A DNA stretch of 64,000 bases from Palsa-883 sp963826975 (GTDB lineage Bacteria > Pseudomonadota > Alphaproteobacteria > Acetobacterales > Acetobacteraceae): positions 603,471 through 667,470 of the forward strand of contig CAWGZJ010000033.1 in the NCBI GenBank assembly GCA_963826975.1. Reading direction: 5' to 3'. Below the pieces are notes generated by a model. That model was not told where the DNA came from. It did no database searches and saw nothing but the letters and a program-made list of their open reading frames with translations. The translations under genes and the position numbers were made by a program. Below are positions 39,489 through 47,568 of this stretch, piece after piece. How positions within the stretch are numbered: the stretch's first letter is position 1; every line of letters starts with the position of its first letter.

Positions 39489-40055
39489 ATGGCACGCGCG
39501 CAAACTCACGAACCGGAGACCCCCATGACCCGGGAGGAGTTCCTGGCCTGGGTCAAGCGGCAGCCCTCCGGCCGGTTCGAGCGCATCGACGGCGTCGTGG
39601 TCGCGATGGCGCCCGAGCGGGCGTCGCACAACCTGCGCAAGGGCGCGGCGCGCGATGCCTTGCGGCGTGCCGTAAGAGAGGCGGGACTGACGTCTTGCCA
39701 GGTCTTCGGCGACGGCATGACCGTTCAGGTCGAAAACAGCGACTTCGAGCCCGATGCTCTGCTGCGTTGCGGATCACTTCTGCCGGGTGACGCGACTAAA
39801 GTCTCCGACCCCATGGTGCTTGTCGAAGTGCTGTCCCCGGACAGTGGCACACGGGATCGGGCCACCAAGCTTCGTGCCTACTTCAAGCTACAGTCGGTGC
39901 AGCATTACCTGATCGTTTGGCCTGAAGAGCAGCGCATCGTTCGCCACTCGCGAATGCCGGACGACCAGCTTGCCACACAGGTTTTCGCGTCCGGCGAAAT
40001 CAGGCTCGATCCCCCGGGAATCATGGTGACTGTCGAGGAGTTCTACGTCGACTGA
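39489..40055 (+). CDS. Uma2-family (DUF820) PD-(D/E)XK nuclease-like protein
   Basis: A 188-residue protein of the Uma2/DUF820 group, which has a restriction-endonuclease-like fold. The pattern TREEFLAWVKRQPSGRFERIDGVVVAMAPERASHNLRKG is followed by VFGDGMTVQVENSDFEPDALLRCG (catalytic D), DPMVLVEVLSPDSGTRDRATKLRAYFKLQSVQHYLIVWPEE (E-x-L-S and K of the active site). The family is expanded in cyanobacteria and some proteobacteria. Its cellular role is not established. Confidence 0.88.
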   Translation: MARAQTHEPETPMTREEFLAWVKRQPSGRFERIDGVVVAMAPERASHNLRKGAARDALRRAVREAGLTSCQVFGDGMTVQVENSDFEPDALLRCGSLLPGDATKVSDPMVLVEVLSPDSGTRDRATKLRAYFKLQSVQHYLIVWPEEQRIVRHSRMPDDQLATQVFASGEIRLDPPGIMVTVEEFYVD

Positions 40056-40080
40056 GCAGCGGAGGCCGCCGCCCGCTTCA

Positions 40081-41106
40081 TCAAGCCGCCGCTCTCGCCC
40101 GTTCCGCGATCCCTCCAACCCGCGCCAGCATCGCCGCCGCATTCCGGTGCAGGATCAACTCCCGCTCTTCGTCGCCGATCTGCGCATCCGCCAGCGCCTT
40201 CCGCGTCCAGTCCACACCGAACGCGGTCCCGTCCGTCCCGCACACGATGCGTTCCGCACCGTACAGCGCCACCGCTGCCTCGATCGCGCGCGGGCCGAAC
40301 GAGTTGCAATCCACGTACACCTTCGCCTTCCGGAAGCGCAACGACGGCAGTTCTTCCTCCGGCGTGTCGAGCAGGCTGCGGTGATCCATGCGCTCCACCT
40401 CGAAGGGAATGTTGCCGCCCAGATTGTGCACGACGACCGTCACGTCGGGATACGGCGCGAGGAAATCGGTGAGACACAGCGTCACCATCACCGACGACAG
40501 GCTCGCCTGCATGTCGAGCGTGCCGTTGCGGCGGCGTGCGTTGTCTGTGCCACCCGCGACCTTGGGGAAAGCGTCGCCCGGCCGCGGACCGTGGTGGATG
40601 AGCAGCACTGCGCGGTGGCGGTTGGCGACTTCCAGCAGCGGCCGCACCGCCTCAGCGTCATTGCGCATCAGGAAGAAATTCCCCGGCAACTGCGCGCCGA
40701 TGATGCCCGGCAGCCCGAGCGCCCGCTCGAACTCCGCGGCAGCGGCGGACAGATCCGTCAGGGGTAGTGCTGCGAAAGCGGCGAAGCGCCCGGAATGCTC
40801 CTGGCAAATCGCCGAAAACCGGTCGTTGACGCGCCGACACAGCAGCCCGGACTCCTCCGCAGGTTGCGCCTCGATCCAGCAGAACGAACCGAGGACCGAC
40901 AGCACGCTGATTTCGACCCCCTGGCGGTCCATTCGACCGAGATGGAAATCGACGTCATCGAAGGCCTTGGCGAGCGGCTCTTCGCCCATCCGTGACTTCA
41001 GCACCTCGACGCCGTCGTGGTTGCGCAGGAGGCGCGGTTCTTTGCTACGGGCGCGCAGGGCGTCAGCTACTTCGGCGGGTTTCCAATGGGTGTGCATGTC
41101 GATCAT
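40081..41106 (-). CDS. Amidohydrolase family 2 (ACMSD-like) protein
   Basis: A 341-residue metal-dependent hydrolase/decarboxylase. The N-terminal HTH metal motif (MIDMHTHWKPAEVADALR), LLIHHGPRPGDAFPK, VVHNLGGNIPFEVERMD and RIVCGTDGTAFGVDW give the order of ligands seen in amino-carboxymuconate-semialdehyde decarboxylase relatives. GGAGG lies 8 bases before the ATG at 41106; the extra codons upstream read through the ribosome site. The substrate is not evident. Confidence 0.87.
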   Translation of the reverse strand: MIDMHTHWKPAEVADALRARSKEPRLLRNHDGVEVLKSRMGEEPLAKAFDDVDFHLGRMDRQGVEISVLSVLGSFCWIEAQPAEESGLLCRRVNDRFSAICQEHSGRFAAFAALPLTDLSAAAAEFERALGLPGIIGAQLPGNFFLMRNDAEAVRPLLEVANRHRAVLLIHHGPRPGDAFPKVAGGTDNARRRNGTLDMQASLSSVMVTLCLTDFLAPYPDVTVVVHNLGGNIPFEVERMDHRSLLDTPEEELPSLRFRKAKVYVDCNSFGPRAIEAAVALYGAERIVCGTDGTAFGVDWTRKALADAQIGDEERELILHRNAAAMLARVGGIAERARAAA

Positions 41107-41282
41107 GGCTGTTTCCTCCACCGGCTTTCCGGCAGCTTAACGCTACGGCGCCGCACCGCAAACGATGACTGTCAAGATCAATCGATGGCAACAACCGGCC
41201 AAGGGCGTTGTCGTCCCGCGACAGTGTGAGAAATGCGGGCCAGGTGGTGGACTTTCTGCCCAGAAAGTCCATATTATGCGCC

Positions 41283-41687
41283 GTGACCGAATCGCCACCC
41301 GAGGTCGACATCATTGCCGCGTTCGGCGGAACGACCGACTACGGCCAGCGCTTCGCCATCTACATCCCAAACAGGGATCGCGGCGGCGCGCCGGTGGATC
41401 AGGCGACATAGATCGATGCCGCATTGCGACTACTGACTGACATAGCCGGCGGCGCGACAGCCATGCCTCCGGTGACGGGGGCCTGGCGGAACCCACAAAC
41501 CGGACAGGTGGTGATCGAAGAACCGGTGGTTATCTATGCCTACGTCAGACCGGCACCATTCGTTGCGCGGCTGCCTGAACTGGCGGCGTTCATCAGACGC
41601 ATGGGACGCGAGACGAACCAGGGCGCAATTGCCCTCGAATTCGACGGGAGTTTCTTCACCGTCGAGGACTTTGCGCCAAACCACTGA
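41283..41687 (+). pseudogene. Hypothetical protein gene with an in-frame stop
   Basis: Two parts of one frame are joined by a TAG at 41409-41411. The first has VDIIAAFGGTTDYGQRFAIYIPNRD; the second has ALRLLTDIAGGATAMPPVTGAWRNPQTGQVVIEEPVVIYAYV and GRETNQGAIALEFDGSFFTVED. Protein-like composition continues through the stop, and changing TAG to TGG (W) would restore the whole. Proteins of this pattern are short and uncharacterised. It could also be a sequence error. A GTG at 41283 is the most likely start. Confidence 0.5.
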
Positions 41688-41713
41688 CCATCTGGGCAAG
41701 GAGGCCCTGGACG

Positions 41714-42151
41714 ATGGCAAAGCCGAACGAGAAGCCGACGAGCGGACCTCGCCTCAGTGCCCGAACCGCGCGGCACCGCCTTGTGGACGTGTCACGCAAG
41801 CCGCCGCCAATTGCCGTCGCGGACGTGATGACGGCGCTTGGGGGGCGCCCGCTCGGGATAAAGTCGGGTGATGACAAAGCACCGGTCGCGCTGCTGACCA
41901 TACGCGACGCGCTGACGCAGCGTCTGCGGACGACGGGGGGCCGCCCGGCTTTGTCGGGGGACGGCCCCCGACAGCGTGTGCAGGTCTCGGCCGAGGACTG
42001 GCAAGCCATCGTAGACATCGCGAGCCACGTGGCGGTCGGCCGCCACAAGGCGTCCCCGGCGCAGGTTGCCAGCGTGCTGATACACTTGGCGCTGGAGCGC
42101 ATCCCGCAAGGCGAAATCAGGGGGTTGATGGGAGCTGATTCCGAGGATTAG
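41714..42151 (+). CDS. Hypothetical protein
   Basis: A 145-residue protein with a basic N-terminus (MAKPNEKPTSGPRLSARTARHRLVDVSRKPPPIAVADVMTALGGRPLGI) and a C-terminal helical half with QRVQVSAEDWQAIVDIASHVAVGRHKASPAQVASVLIHLALERI. AAGGAGG precedes the ATG. The helix pair and basic tail are compatible with DNA binding, but I recognise no family. It is followed by a recombinase remnant and an accessory nuclease, so it may belong to the same island. Confidence 0.55.
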   Translation: MAKPNEKPTSGPRLSARTARHRLVDVSRKPPPIAVADVMTALGGRPLGIKSGDDKAPVALLTIRDALTQRLRTTGGRPALSGDGPRQRVQVSAEDWQAIVDIASHVAVGRHKASPAQVASVLIHLALERIPQGEIRGLMGADSED

Positions 42152-42181
42152 CGGGCCCGGCCTGTCAATCGGCGCTGAAGT

Positions 42182-42412
42182 TTGACGCTCCCGGGCTGGT
42201 GGAGTTCGAGTGCGACCTGCATCCGGGCGCGGACGAGCGAGGGTCGGGCACGCGTCGTGGCGCATGGTGTGAAGCTTGGCCCCAAGTCGAAGCTGGCGCC
42301 GCCTCAGCCGCGTGAAGCGGTCAGGCGCCACGATCATGGCAATGAGATCTTGCGGGGGATCGCCCGCGGCTACAATGTGAACCACTGCACGATTTCGAGG
42401 CTGATGGCGTGA
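42182..42412 (+). pseudogene. C-terminal remnant of a serine recombinase (resolvase/invertase)
   Basis: The frame reads EGRARVVAHGVKLGPKSKLAPPQ then PREAVRRHDHGNEILRGIARGYNVNHCTISRLMA. It matches the end of Pin/Hin-type recombinases: the long helix, the GVKLGRKPKL linker and the helix-turn-helix that ends in STISRL. The catalytic domain is missing. It lies immediately before the DUF262-HNH gene and marks the edge of an acquired segment. Confidence 0.65.
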
Positions 42413-42454
42413 TCGTGGAGAGGTGGGGCGGACGCAGTTTTGGGAGGAACGAAC

Positions 42455-44140
42455 GTGCCGGAAATTCCGTCTCAGCTTCTCGACATAGCGGCACGCCTTG
42501 CTCGCAACGAGCGGGTGAACCGCAGACCGGTCGAGACTCTGCTGAAGTGGTTTGACGCCAAAAAGCGTGGCAAGGTCGTCATCTCAAATATTAGATCGGC
42601 GCTTCTCTCAGCCGGGTTGGAGACAGAGCCCGAATTCACCCAGTGTAGCGTCGATGATCACATTACCTTCCGTCTGATCGGAGGAGCCGGGACAGCACCG
42701 TCCTTGACCGAAGAGTCAGACAGCCACAAGCCGACGCATCAGGTCGGACCCAAGCCGGCGGCAGCGGCGGAAGAAAAGATAGTTCAAATGAGCGCCCGCT
42801 TTGATGAGCCCTCGGATGATTTTCTTGAACCAGAAGCCGATGACGACGAACAACAAGCGGCGGATGACGACCGCCCTGTGGTCAGTAAGCCCGCAGATTG
42901 GACCATAGCTTCGCTGCGCGAAAAGTGGGACGACGGAAAGCTGGATCTCCAGCCTCATTTTCAACGTGAATACGTTTGGCGCCTTAAGCCAGAACTGCCG
43001 TCCCGTCTGATTAAGTCTGTGTTGCTAGAGATTCCCATTCCACCGCTCTATTTTGGTCGGCTACAAGGTGGCAAACTCGAAGTCATTGATGGTCAGCAAC
43101 GTCTGACCACCCTGATCGAGTTTGTAACCAATAAATTTCCGCTCCAACGTTTGACACGCATGCCAAGTCTCAACGGACAAACCTTCCGCGAGCTATCCGA
43201 TGGGTATCAAGAGAAGATCAAGGATACGCCTATTCGTACCGTGGAAATTGATGCAGGGCGCAATACCGACCTCCGGTATGAGATTTTTGAGAGACTGAAC
43301 CGCGGATCGATGGCATTAAACGAACAAGAGCTTCGAAATTGTGTTTATAGAGGTAAATTCAACGTGCTTCTTGCTGAACTGGAAATGGACAGTAAATGGA
43401 GGAATGTAAAGGGAGGTGACGCTCCCGAGCCGCGCTTCAAAGAAAGGGAAATGATTCTGCGATTCCTGGCGCTCGCGAATCGAGTCCAATTCTACACGGG
43501 GAAACTAAAGCGGTTCCTAAACGATTACATGGCGAAATACGCTCCAACCGATGCCGCTGCAATCGACGAACAGGCACGGATGTTTCGGCAGACGATGCAG
43601 AATGTATATACCGCGTTCGGCCCCAACTCGGGTAGACTTTATAGCATCCCGGCTGCTGGGCATAACGGAAGGTGGGACACAAAATTTTCGATTGCCGCCC
43701 TAGAAATCCAAGCATCTGCCTTGTTGGGGCAGGACCCTGCTAGGGTCCAGAAGGTAGCAGATCAAATTCAGGAGCATTTCTTGTTCCTTCTGCTGACGGA
43801 CAAGGCTGTGCAGGACGCCATATCACAAGCGACGGGTGGGAGCGTGCCGACAAAATTGCGATGGACTGCCTTTAGATCTGTGATCCAACCGCTGCTTGAT
43901 AACGTGGCCATGGGGCCGAGGTTCTTTAGCTATGAGTTCCGTAAGAGACTGTATGACGGAAGTCCTGTCTGTGCTCTTTGTAAGAACCGGATACACTCCC
44001 TCGATGACAGCACGGTCGATCACATCATCCCATACAGCAAAAACGGGAAAACGGTTTCGGGCAATGGTCAGCTTTCCCACAGGTCATGCAATGCAAGCAA
44101 GAATGCTACGGTGCTTGCAGAAGTGTTGAACGCTGAGTAG
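42455..44140 (+). CDS. DUF262-HNH protein, GmrSD-like predicted restriction or defence nuclease
   Basis: A 561-residue protein with three parts. Residues 1-75 (PEIPSQLLDIAARLARNERVNRRPVETLLKWF and on) form a helical or winged-helix-like domain I cannot name. An acidic linker (about 115-145) follows. A DUF262 domain starts near WTIASLREKWDDGKLDLQPHFQREYVW and includes VIDGQQRLTTLIEF, the nucleotide-binding motif of GmrS-like proteins, and FERLNRGSMALNEQELRNCVY. The C-terminal HNH nuclease has CALCKNR, DHIIPYSKNG and HRSCNASKN. The base composition is visibly less GC-rich than the neighbours, which indicates transfer. GGAGG lies before the GTG at 42455. Confidence 0.85.
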   Translation: MPEIPSQLLDIAARLARNERVNRRPVETLLKWFDAKKRGKVVISNIRSALLSAGLETEPEFTQCSVDDHITFRLIGGAGTAPSLTEESDSHKPTHQVGPKPAAAAEEKIVQMSARFDEPSDDFLEPEADDDEQQAADDDRPVVSKPADWTIASLREKWDDGKLDLQPHFQREYVWRLKPELPSRLIKSVLLEIPIPPLYFGRLQGGKLEVIDGQQRLTTLIEFVTNKFPLQRLTRMPSLNGQTFRELSDGYQEKIKDTPIRTVEIDAGRNTDLRYEIFERLNRGSMALNEQELRNCVYRGKFNVLLAELEMDSKWRNVKGGDAPEPRFKEREMILRFLALANRVQFYTGKLKRFLNDYMAKYAPTDAAAIDEQARMFRQTMQNVYTAFGPNSGRLYSIPAAGHNGRWDTKFSIAALEIQASALLGQDPARVQKVADQIQEHFLFLLLTDKAVQDAISQATGGSVPTKLRWTAFRSVIQPLLDNVAMGPRFFSYEFRKRLYDGSPVCALCKNRIHSLDDSTVDHIIPYSKNGKTVSGNGQLSHRSCNASKNATVLAEVLNAE

Positions 44141-44578
44141 TCGGTAGGTTGGCGCTATCTGCCCTCGACTTCATAATGTGTCCGGCGGGGAGAACTAGAA
44201 TGATGCCATTATGGAATGTTTGTATATATGATGACGCGCGGTTATCATATATGGGACGCTGCAACTAACTGGTATAAATTGAATAATCCCTCCATAAATT
44301 GTAGAGAGCAAATCCCTGTAAGTGAAACTGCGGCAAGCCGGTCGATGCCTCTCATGCTGGAAATACTCTGTTCGTGCAAAGGGGACATCGCGCGATGTAC
44401 GTCCACGATGGGCCGGGTCTGGCTGTTTAGGCCAAGCAACCCGCCTGTCGCTTGCTTCGGATCGGCCGGGAACACTCAAACTGACCCGCCACTCCAACCG
44501 GCGTGCGCTTGACGGGCGCAGTCGGGCTCCGCACCATTACCCAGATTGATTTCCTGCGAGCACACGGCGAGCACGTCC
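44141..44578. other. AT-rich gene-free stretch after the defence gene
   Basis: No supported gene in these 438 bases. A small palindrome (ATATATGAT, 11 bases, ATCATATAT) lies near 44224-44253. Its composition matches the DUF262-HNH gene more than the chromosome up to about 44330, then returns to GC-rich. The right border of the acquired segment probably lies there. Confidence 0.5.
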
Positions 44579-45754
44579 ATGCCCATCGACATAGCACAGG
44601 CACGCCGGGACACGCCGGCAACGGAAAGGATCCTGCATTTCAACAATGCGGGCGCGGCGCTGATGCCAACACCGGTGCTGGCTGCACAGCTCCGTCACCT
44701 CCAGCTTGAGGCCGACATCGGCGGCTACGAGGCCGCCGCGTCAGTCAACGACCAAATCGAAGCGATCTACGATTCGATCGCGCAACTCCTGAACGCCGAC
44801 CGCACCGAAATCGCGCTCGTCGAGAACGCCACGGTGGCCTGGGACATGGCGTTCTATTCCGTCGGCTTCGCCCCCGGGGATCGCATCCTCGCCACCGAAG
44901 CCGAATACGCCAGCAACCACATCGCCTTCCTGCAGGTCGCCCGCCGCACCGGCGCCGTCATCGAAATCGTGCCGAGCGATGCAGCAGGCGAACTCGATGT
45001 GGACGCGCTCGAACGCATGATCGATCGGCGCACCAAGCTGATCGCCGTCACGCACGTGCCGACCAATGGCGGCCTGGTCAACCCGGCGGCTTCGGTCGGA
45101 CGCATCGCCCGCGCCCACGGCATCCTGTTCCTGCTCGACGCCTGCCAATCCGTCGGCCACATGCCGATCGACGTCGCCGCGATCGGCTGCGACATGCTGT
45201 CCGCCACGGGACGGAAATATCTGCGCGGCCCCCGCGGGACCGGCTTCCTTTACGTGCGGCGCGGCGTCCTCGACCAACTCGAGCCGCCGTTTCTCGATCT
45301 GCAAGCGGTGACCTGGGTCGCGCCCGACCGTTACGAGATGCGCCCGGACGCACGCCGCTTCGAGAACTGGGAACGCAACGTCGCGGCACAGCTCGGCCTC
45401 GGCGCCGCGGTCGACTACGCGCTCGGTTGGGGTCTCGCCGACATAGCAGCACGCGTCGACACGCTGGCCGCCGAGCTGCGGCGGCGGCTGGCGGAAATCC
45501 CGGGCGTCAGCGTTCGCGACCGCGGGCGCCGGCTGTGCGGCATCGTCACCTTCACAGTCGAGGGCAAACCGCCGCGCGACATCGTCGCGGCGCTGGGTCG
45601 GCAACGCATCAATTGCCATGCGTCAGGACCGAGTTCGCCGCTGCTCGTTCCGCCGGCGCGCCAATTGCCCGCTGTCGTGCGCGCGTCCGTGCACTATTAC
45701 AACACCGAACAGGAGGTGGCGCGCTTCGCGCTCGCGGTTGCCGCGCTGGCCTAG
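44579..45754 (+). CDS. Class V aminotransferase / selenocysteine-lyase-like PLP enzyme
   Basis: A 391-residue PLP enzyme of the cysteine-desulfurase-like group. TERILHFNNAGAALMPTPVL begins the fold. The PLP pocket has ENATVAWDMAFYSVGF, THVPTNGGLVNPA, LLDACQSVGH, and the lysine in SATGRKYLRGPRGTGFLYV. The C-terminal part has the small domain with GIVTFTVEG and ASVHYYNTEQEVARF. Such proteins act as selenocysteine lyases, desulfurases or kynureninase-like enzymes; the reaction here is unknown. A short IS110-targeted palindrome follows. Confidence 0.87.
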   Translation: MPIDIAQARRDTPATERILHFNNAGAALMPTPVLAAQLRHLQLEADIGGYEAAASVNDQIEAIYDSIAQLLNADRTEIALVENATVAWDMAFYSVGFAPGDRILATEAEYASNHIAFLQVARRTGAVIEIVPSDAAGELDVDALERMIDRRTKLIAVTHVPTNGGLVNPAASVGRIARAHGILFLLDACQSVGHMPIDVAAIGCDMLSATGRKYLRGPRGTGFLYVRRGVLDQLEPPFLDLQAVTWVAPDRYEMRPDARRFENWERNVAAQLGLGAAVDYALGWGLADIAARVDTLAAELRRRLAEIPGVSVRDRGRRLCGIVTFTVEGKPPRDIVAALGRQRINCHASGPSSPLLVPPARQLPAVVRASVHYYNTEQEVARFALAVAALA

Positions 45755-45764
45755 AAGGCAAAGA

Positions 45765-45784
45765 AGTCAGGATTCACCACGAAG
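45765..45784. repeat. Left fragment of a CACGAAG palindromic repeat interrupted by the IS110 element
   Basis: CAGGATTCACCACGAAG ends exactly at the element border. The other part of the same repeat continues at 47353 with ACACGAAGACCACGAAGAAGG, and its opposite arm ends near 47475. The uninterrupted arm would read CACCACGAAGACACGAAG. Confidence 0.7.
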
Positions 45785-45864
45785 TAAGCCAGCGGCCGGC
45801 GGGCGGCCGCACCGCGATGGATGAAAATGGTCCTGCGGGTGCCTGGACGTGGGGTTGGCGGCAC

Positions 45865-46065
45865 GGACCAAAGCACGACACTCTGCGGCCGTGATCGCTT
45901 AGAGGTCGAAAGTGTCTGCGGTGGTTTTGCTGTCCCCGCCACGAAGTTTGATCCGCGCCGCCTTAAGGGTATTGCCCTTTGTCGCCCCCGGCAACGGGGA
46001 GCACGCGTAGTAAAATCTGAATAAGTCGCGCGGCGTAAGCGGTTGCACCCTTCAAGGAGGAGAAG
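45865..46065 (+). ncRNA. Predicted IS110 bridge RNA region
   Basis: A stem pairs 45904-45911 with 45947-45954 (with bulges), and an inner stem GCGG/CCGC pairs 45918-45921 with 45936-45939. Between them is an internal loop. Its 5' side GTGTCT (45912-45917) is the complement of the right flank AGACAC, and its 3' side CCACGAAG (45939-45946) equals the left flank. Farther on, CGTAGTA (46006-46012) equals the element's right end at 47345-47351. Ends of the RNA are approximate. Confidence 0.6.
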
Positions 46066-47298
46066 ATGGAAGCAATCGTTGAGTGTTGTGCTGGCCTGGA
46101 CGTGCATCAGAAGACGGTGGTTGCCTGCCTGAACAGCGGCGTGGCTGGTGCACGGTCCACCAAGGAGATCCGCACTTACGGCACCACGGGCCAGGAGTTG
46201 CGGGAGATGCGAGACTGGCTGCGGGCGTCCGGCTGCACCCTGGTGGCGATGGAGAGTACCGGGGTCTACTGGAAACCGGTGCACGCGGAACTCGAGGGAC
46301 ACTTCGAGCTGATCGTCGGCAACGCCCACCACATCAAGAATGTGCCGGGCCGCAAGACGGACGTGAAGGACAGCGATTGGGTCAGCGACCTCGCGCGTCA
46401 TGGCCTGATCGCCAACAGTTTCGTGCCACCCCGTCCGATCCGCGACCTGCGCGATCTGACGCGCTACCGGCGCAAGTTGGTTGAGGCTCAGGCGGCGGAG
46501 CGGAACCGGCTGATCAAGCTGCTGGAGAGCGCCAGCATCAAGCTGTCCGGTGTGGTCAGCGACGTGTTCGGTGTCTCGGGCCGGGCGATGCTGCGGGCGC
46601 TGATCGAGGGGGCGCAATCGTCGGCTGACATGGCACAACTCGCGCGCGGACGGATGCGGCGCAAGCAGCCCGAACTCGCGCGCGCGTTGGACGGTCGTAT
46701 CGACGAGCATCACCGGTTCATGTTGCGTCTGCAATTGCAGCGCATCACCGCGGCGGAGGCCGACCTCGCGCAACTGGATGAGCGATTGAGCGAGAAGCTT
46801 GCCCCCTATGACGAGGAACTCGGTCGCCTGATGCAAATTCCGGGGGTCGACTGGGTGACCGCTGGCGCGATGATCGCGGAGATCGGCGTAGACTTGAGCG
46901 TCTTCCACAGCGCCGCGCATTTGGCGTCCTGGGCGGGTCTCTGCCCCGGCAATCACGAGAGCGCGGGCCGCCAGAAGGGCGGAAAGACACGCAAGGGAAA
47001 CGTCTGGCTCAAGACCGCCATGGTCACCGCGGCGATTGCCGCGGGCAAAGCGCGCGGCAGCTATTACGCGGAGAAGTACCGCCGCCTCAGTGCCAAACGC
47101 GGTAAGATGCGTGCGGCGGTTGCTATCGCGCACAAGATCCTGGTGGTCGCCTACCGCATGTTGACCGATCGATCCGACTACCGCGAACTCGGCGCGGATT
47201 ACCTCGACCGGTTGAACCATCACCGTATCGCCATCAATTTGACAAAGCGGCTTCGCGCCATGGGGTACGAGGTGCAGATCACCGCGAAGGCCGCGTAA
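46066..47298 (+). CDS. IS110-family transposase (DEDD recombinase)
   Basis: A 410-residue protein. The N-terminal DEDD RuvC-like domain starts at CCAGLDVHQKTVVACL and includes VAMESTGVYWKPV and RKTDVKDSDWVSDLARHGL. A coiled-coil middle (LQRITAAEADLAQLDERLSE) leads to the Tnp domain with PGVDWVTAGAMIAEIG, and ASWAGLCPGNHESAGRQKGGKTRKGN, which has the catalytic serine region. Full length for the family and no frame damage. AAGGAGGAG sits 5 bases before the ATG. The upstream end carries the candidate bridge RNA. Confidence 0.93.
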   Translation: MEAIVECCAGLDVHQKTVVACLNSGVAGARSTKEIRTYGTTGQELREMRDWLRASGCTLVAMESTGVYWKPVHAELEGHFELIVGNAHHIKNVPGRKTDVKDSDWVSDLARHGLIANSFVPPRPIRDLRDLTRYRRKLVEAQAAERNRLIKLLESASIKLSGVVSDVFGVSGRAMLRALIEGAQSSADMAQLARGRMRRKQPELARALDGRIDEHHRFMLRLQLQRITAAEADLAQLDERLSEKLAPYDEELGRLMQIPGVDWVTAGAMIAEIGVDLSVFHSAAHLASWAGLCPGNHESAGRQKGGKTRKGNVWLKTAMVTAAIAAGKARGSYYAEKYRRLSAKRGKMRAAVAIAHKILVVAYRMLTDRSDYRELGADYLDRLNHHRIAINLTKRLRAMGYEVQITAKAA

Positions 47299-47352
47299 GT
47301 ATGTGGACCCCGCACCAGCCAAGGCCGCCACCAGAGGGTATTTTCGTAGTAG

Positions 47353-47475
47353 ACACGAAGACCACGAAGAAGGAATTGATGCGCTTCGCGCGGTACCTGA
47401 ACGGACACCCGCGCGAAGCGCCCAAAATTCCTGCTTCTTCGTGTTCTTCGTGTCTCCGTGGTGGAATCCTTGCTT
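47353..47475. repeat. CACGAAG palindromic repeat, right part
   Basis: Arms ACCACGAAGAAGGAATT and AATTCCTGCTTCTTCGTG, with inner GCGCTTCGCGC and GCGCGAAGCGC, form a long hairpin. Outer CCACGGAGACACGAAG on the minus strand pairs with the sequence interrupted by the IS110 element. It is a dispersed palindrome type common in proteobacterial genomes and is the target of the IS110 insertion. Confidence 0.75.
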
Positions 47476-47568
47476 CCTTAGCTCGCTTGCGACGCAGCGA
47501 ATATCTGTGCCACGGCCGGCCAATCCGTCGCGCGCAGCCTGCCGCCGGGATTCCGAAGAGACCCCGCA

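Larger units (their letters stand above)
45783..47352 (+). mobile_element. IS110-family insertion sequence with predicted borders
   Basis: The transposase gene is flanked by a 281-bp left end (45785-46065) and a short right end (47299-47352). The borders were placed by rejoining the interrupted palindromic repeat; this leaves an AG core dinucleotide at each border (45783-45784 and 47351-47352). There are no terminal inverted repeats. A long non-coding left end with a short right end fits the IS110 group proper, where the bridge RNA lies upstream of the transposase. Confidence 0.75.

Noticed and set aside
23229..42200. Shared 20-base stretch (TTGACGCTCCCGG(C/G)CTGGT) near 23229 and 42182
   Set aside because: Too short to define an element; one copy adjoins the recombinase remnant but the flanks do not match.
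44216..44512. 98-codon open frame after the DUF262-HNH gene
   Set aside because: No ribosome site, no protein-like periodicity and it spans a composition change.
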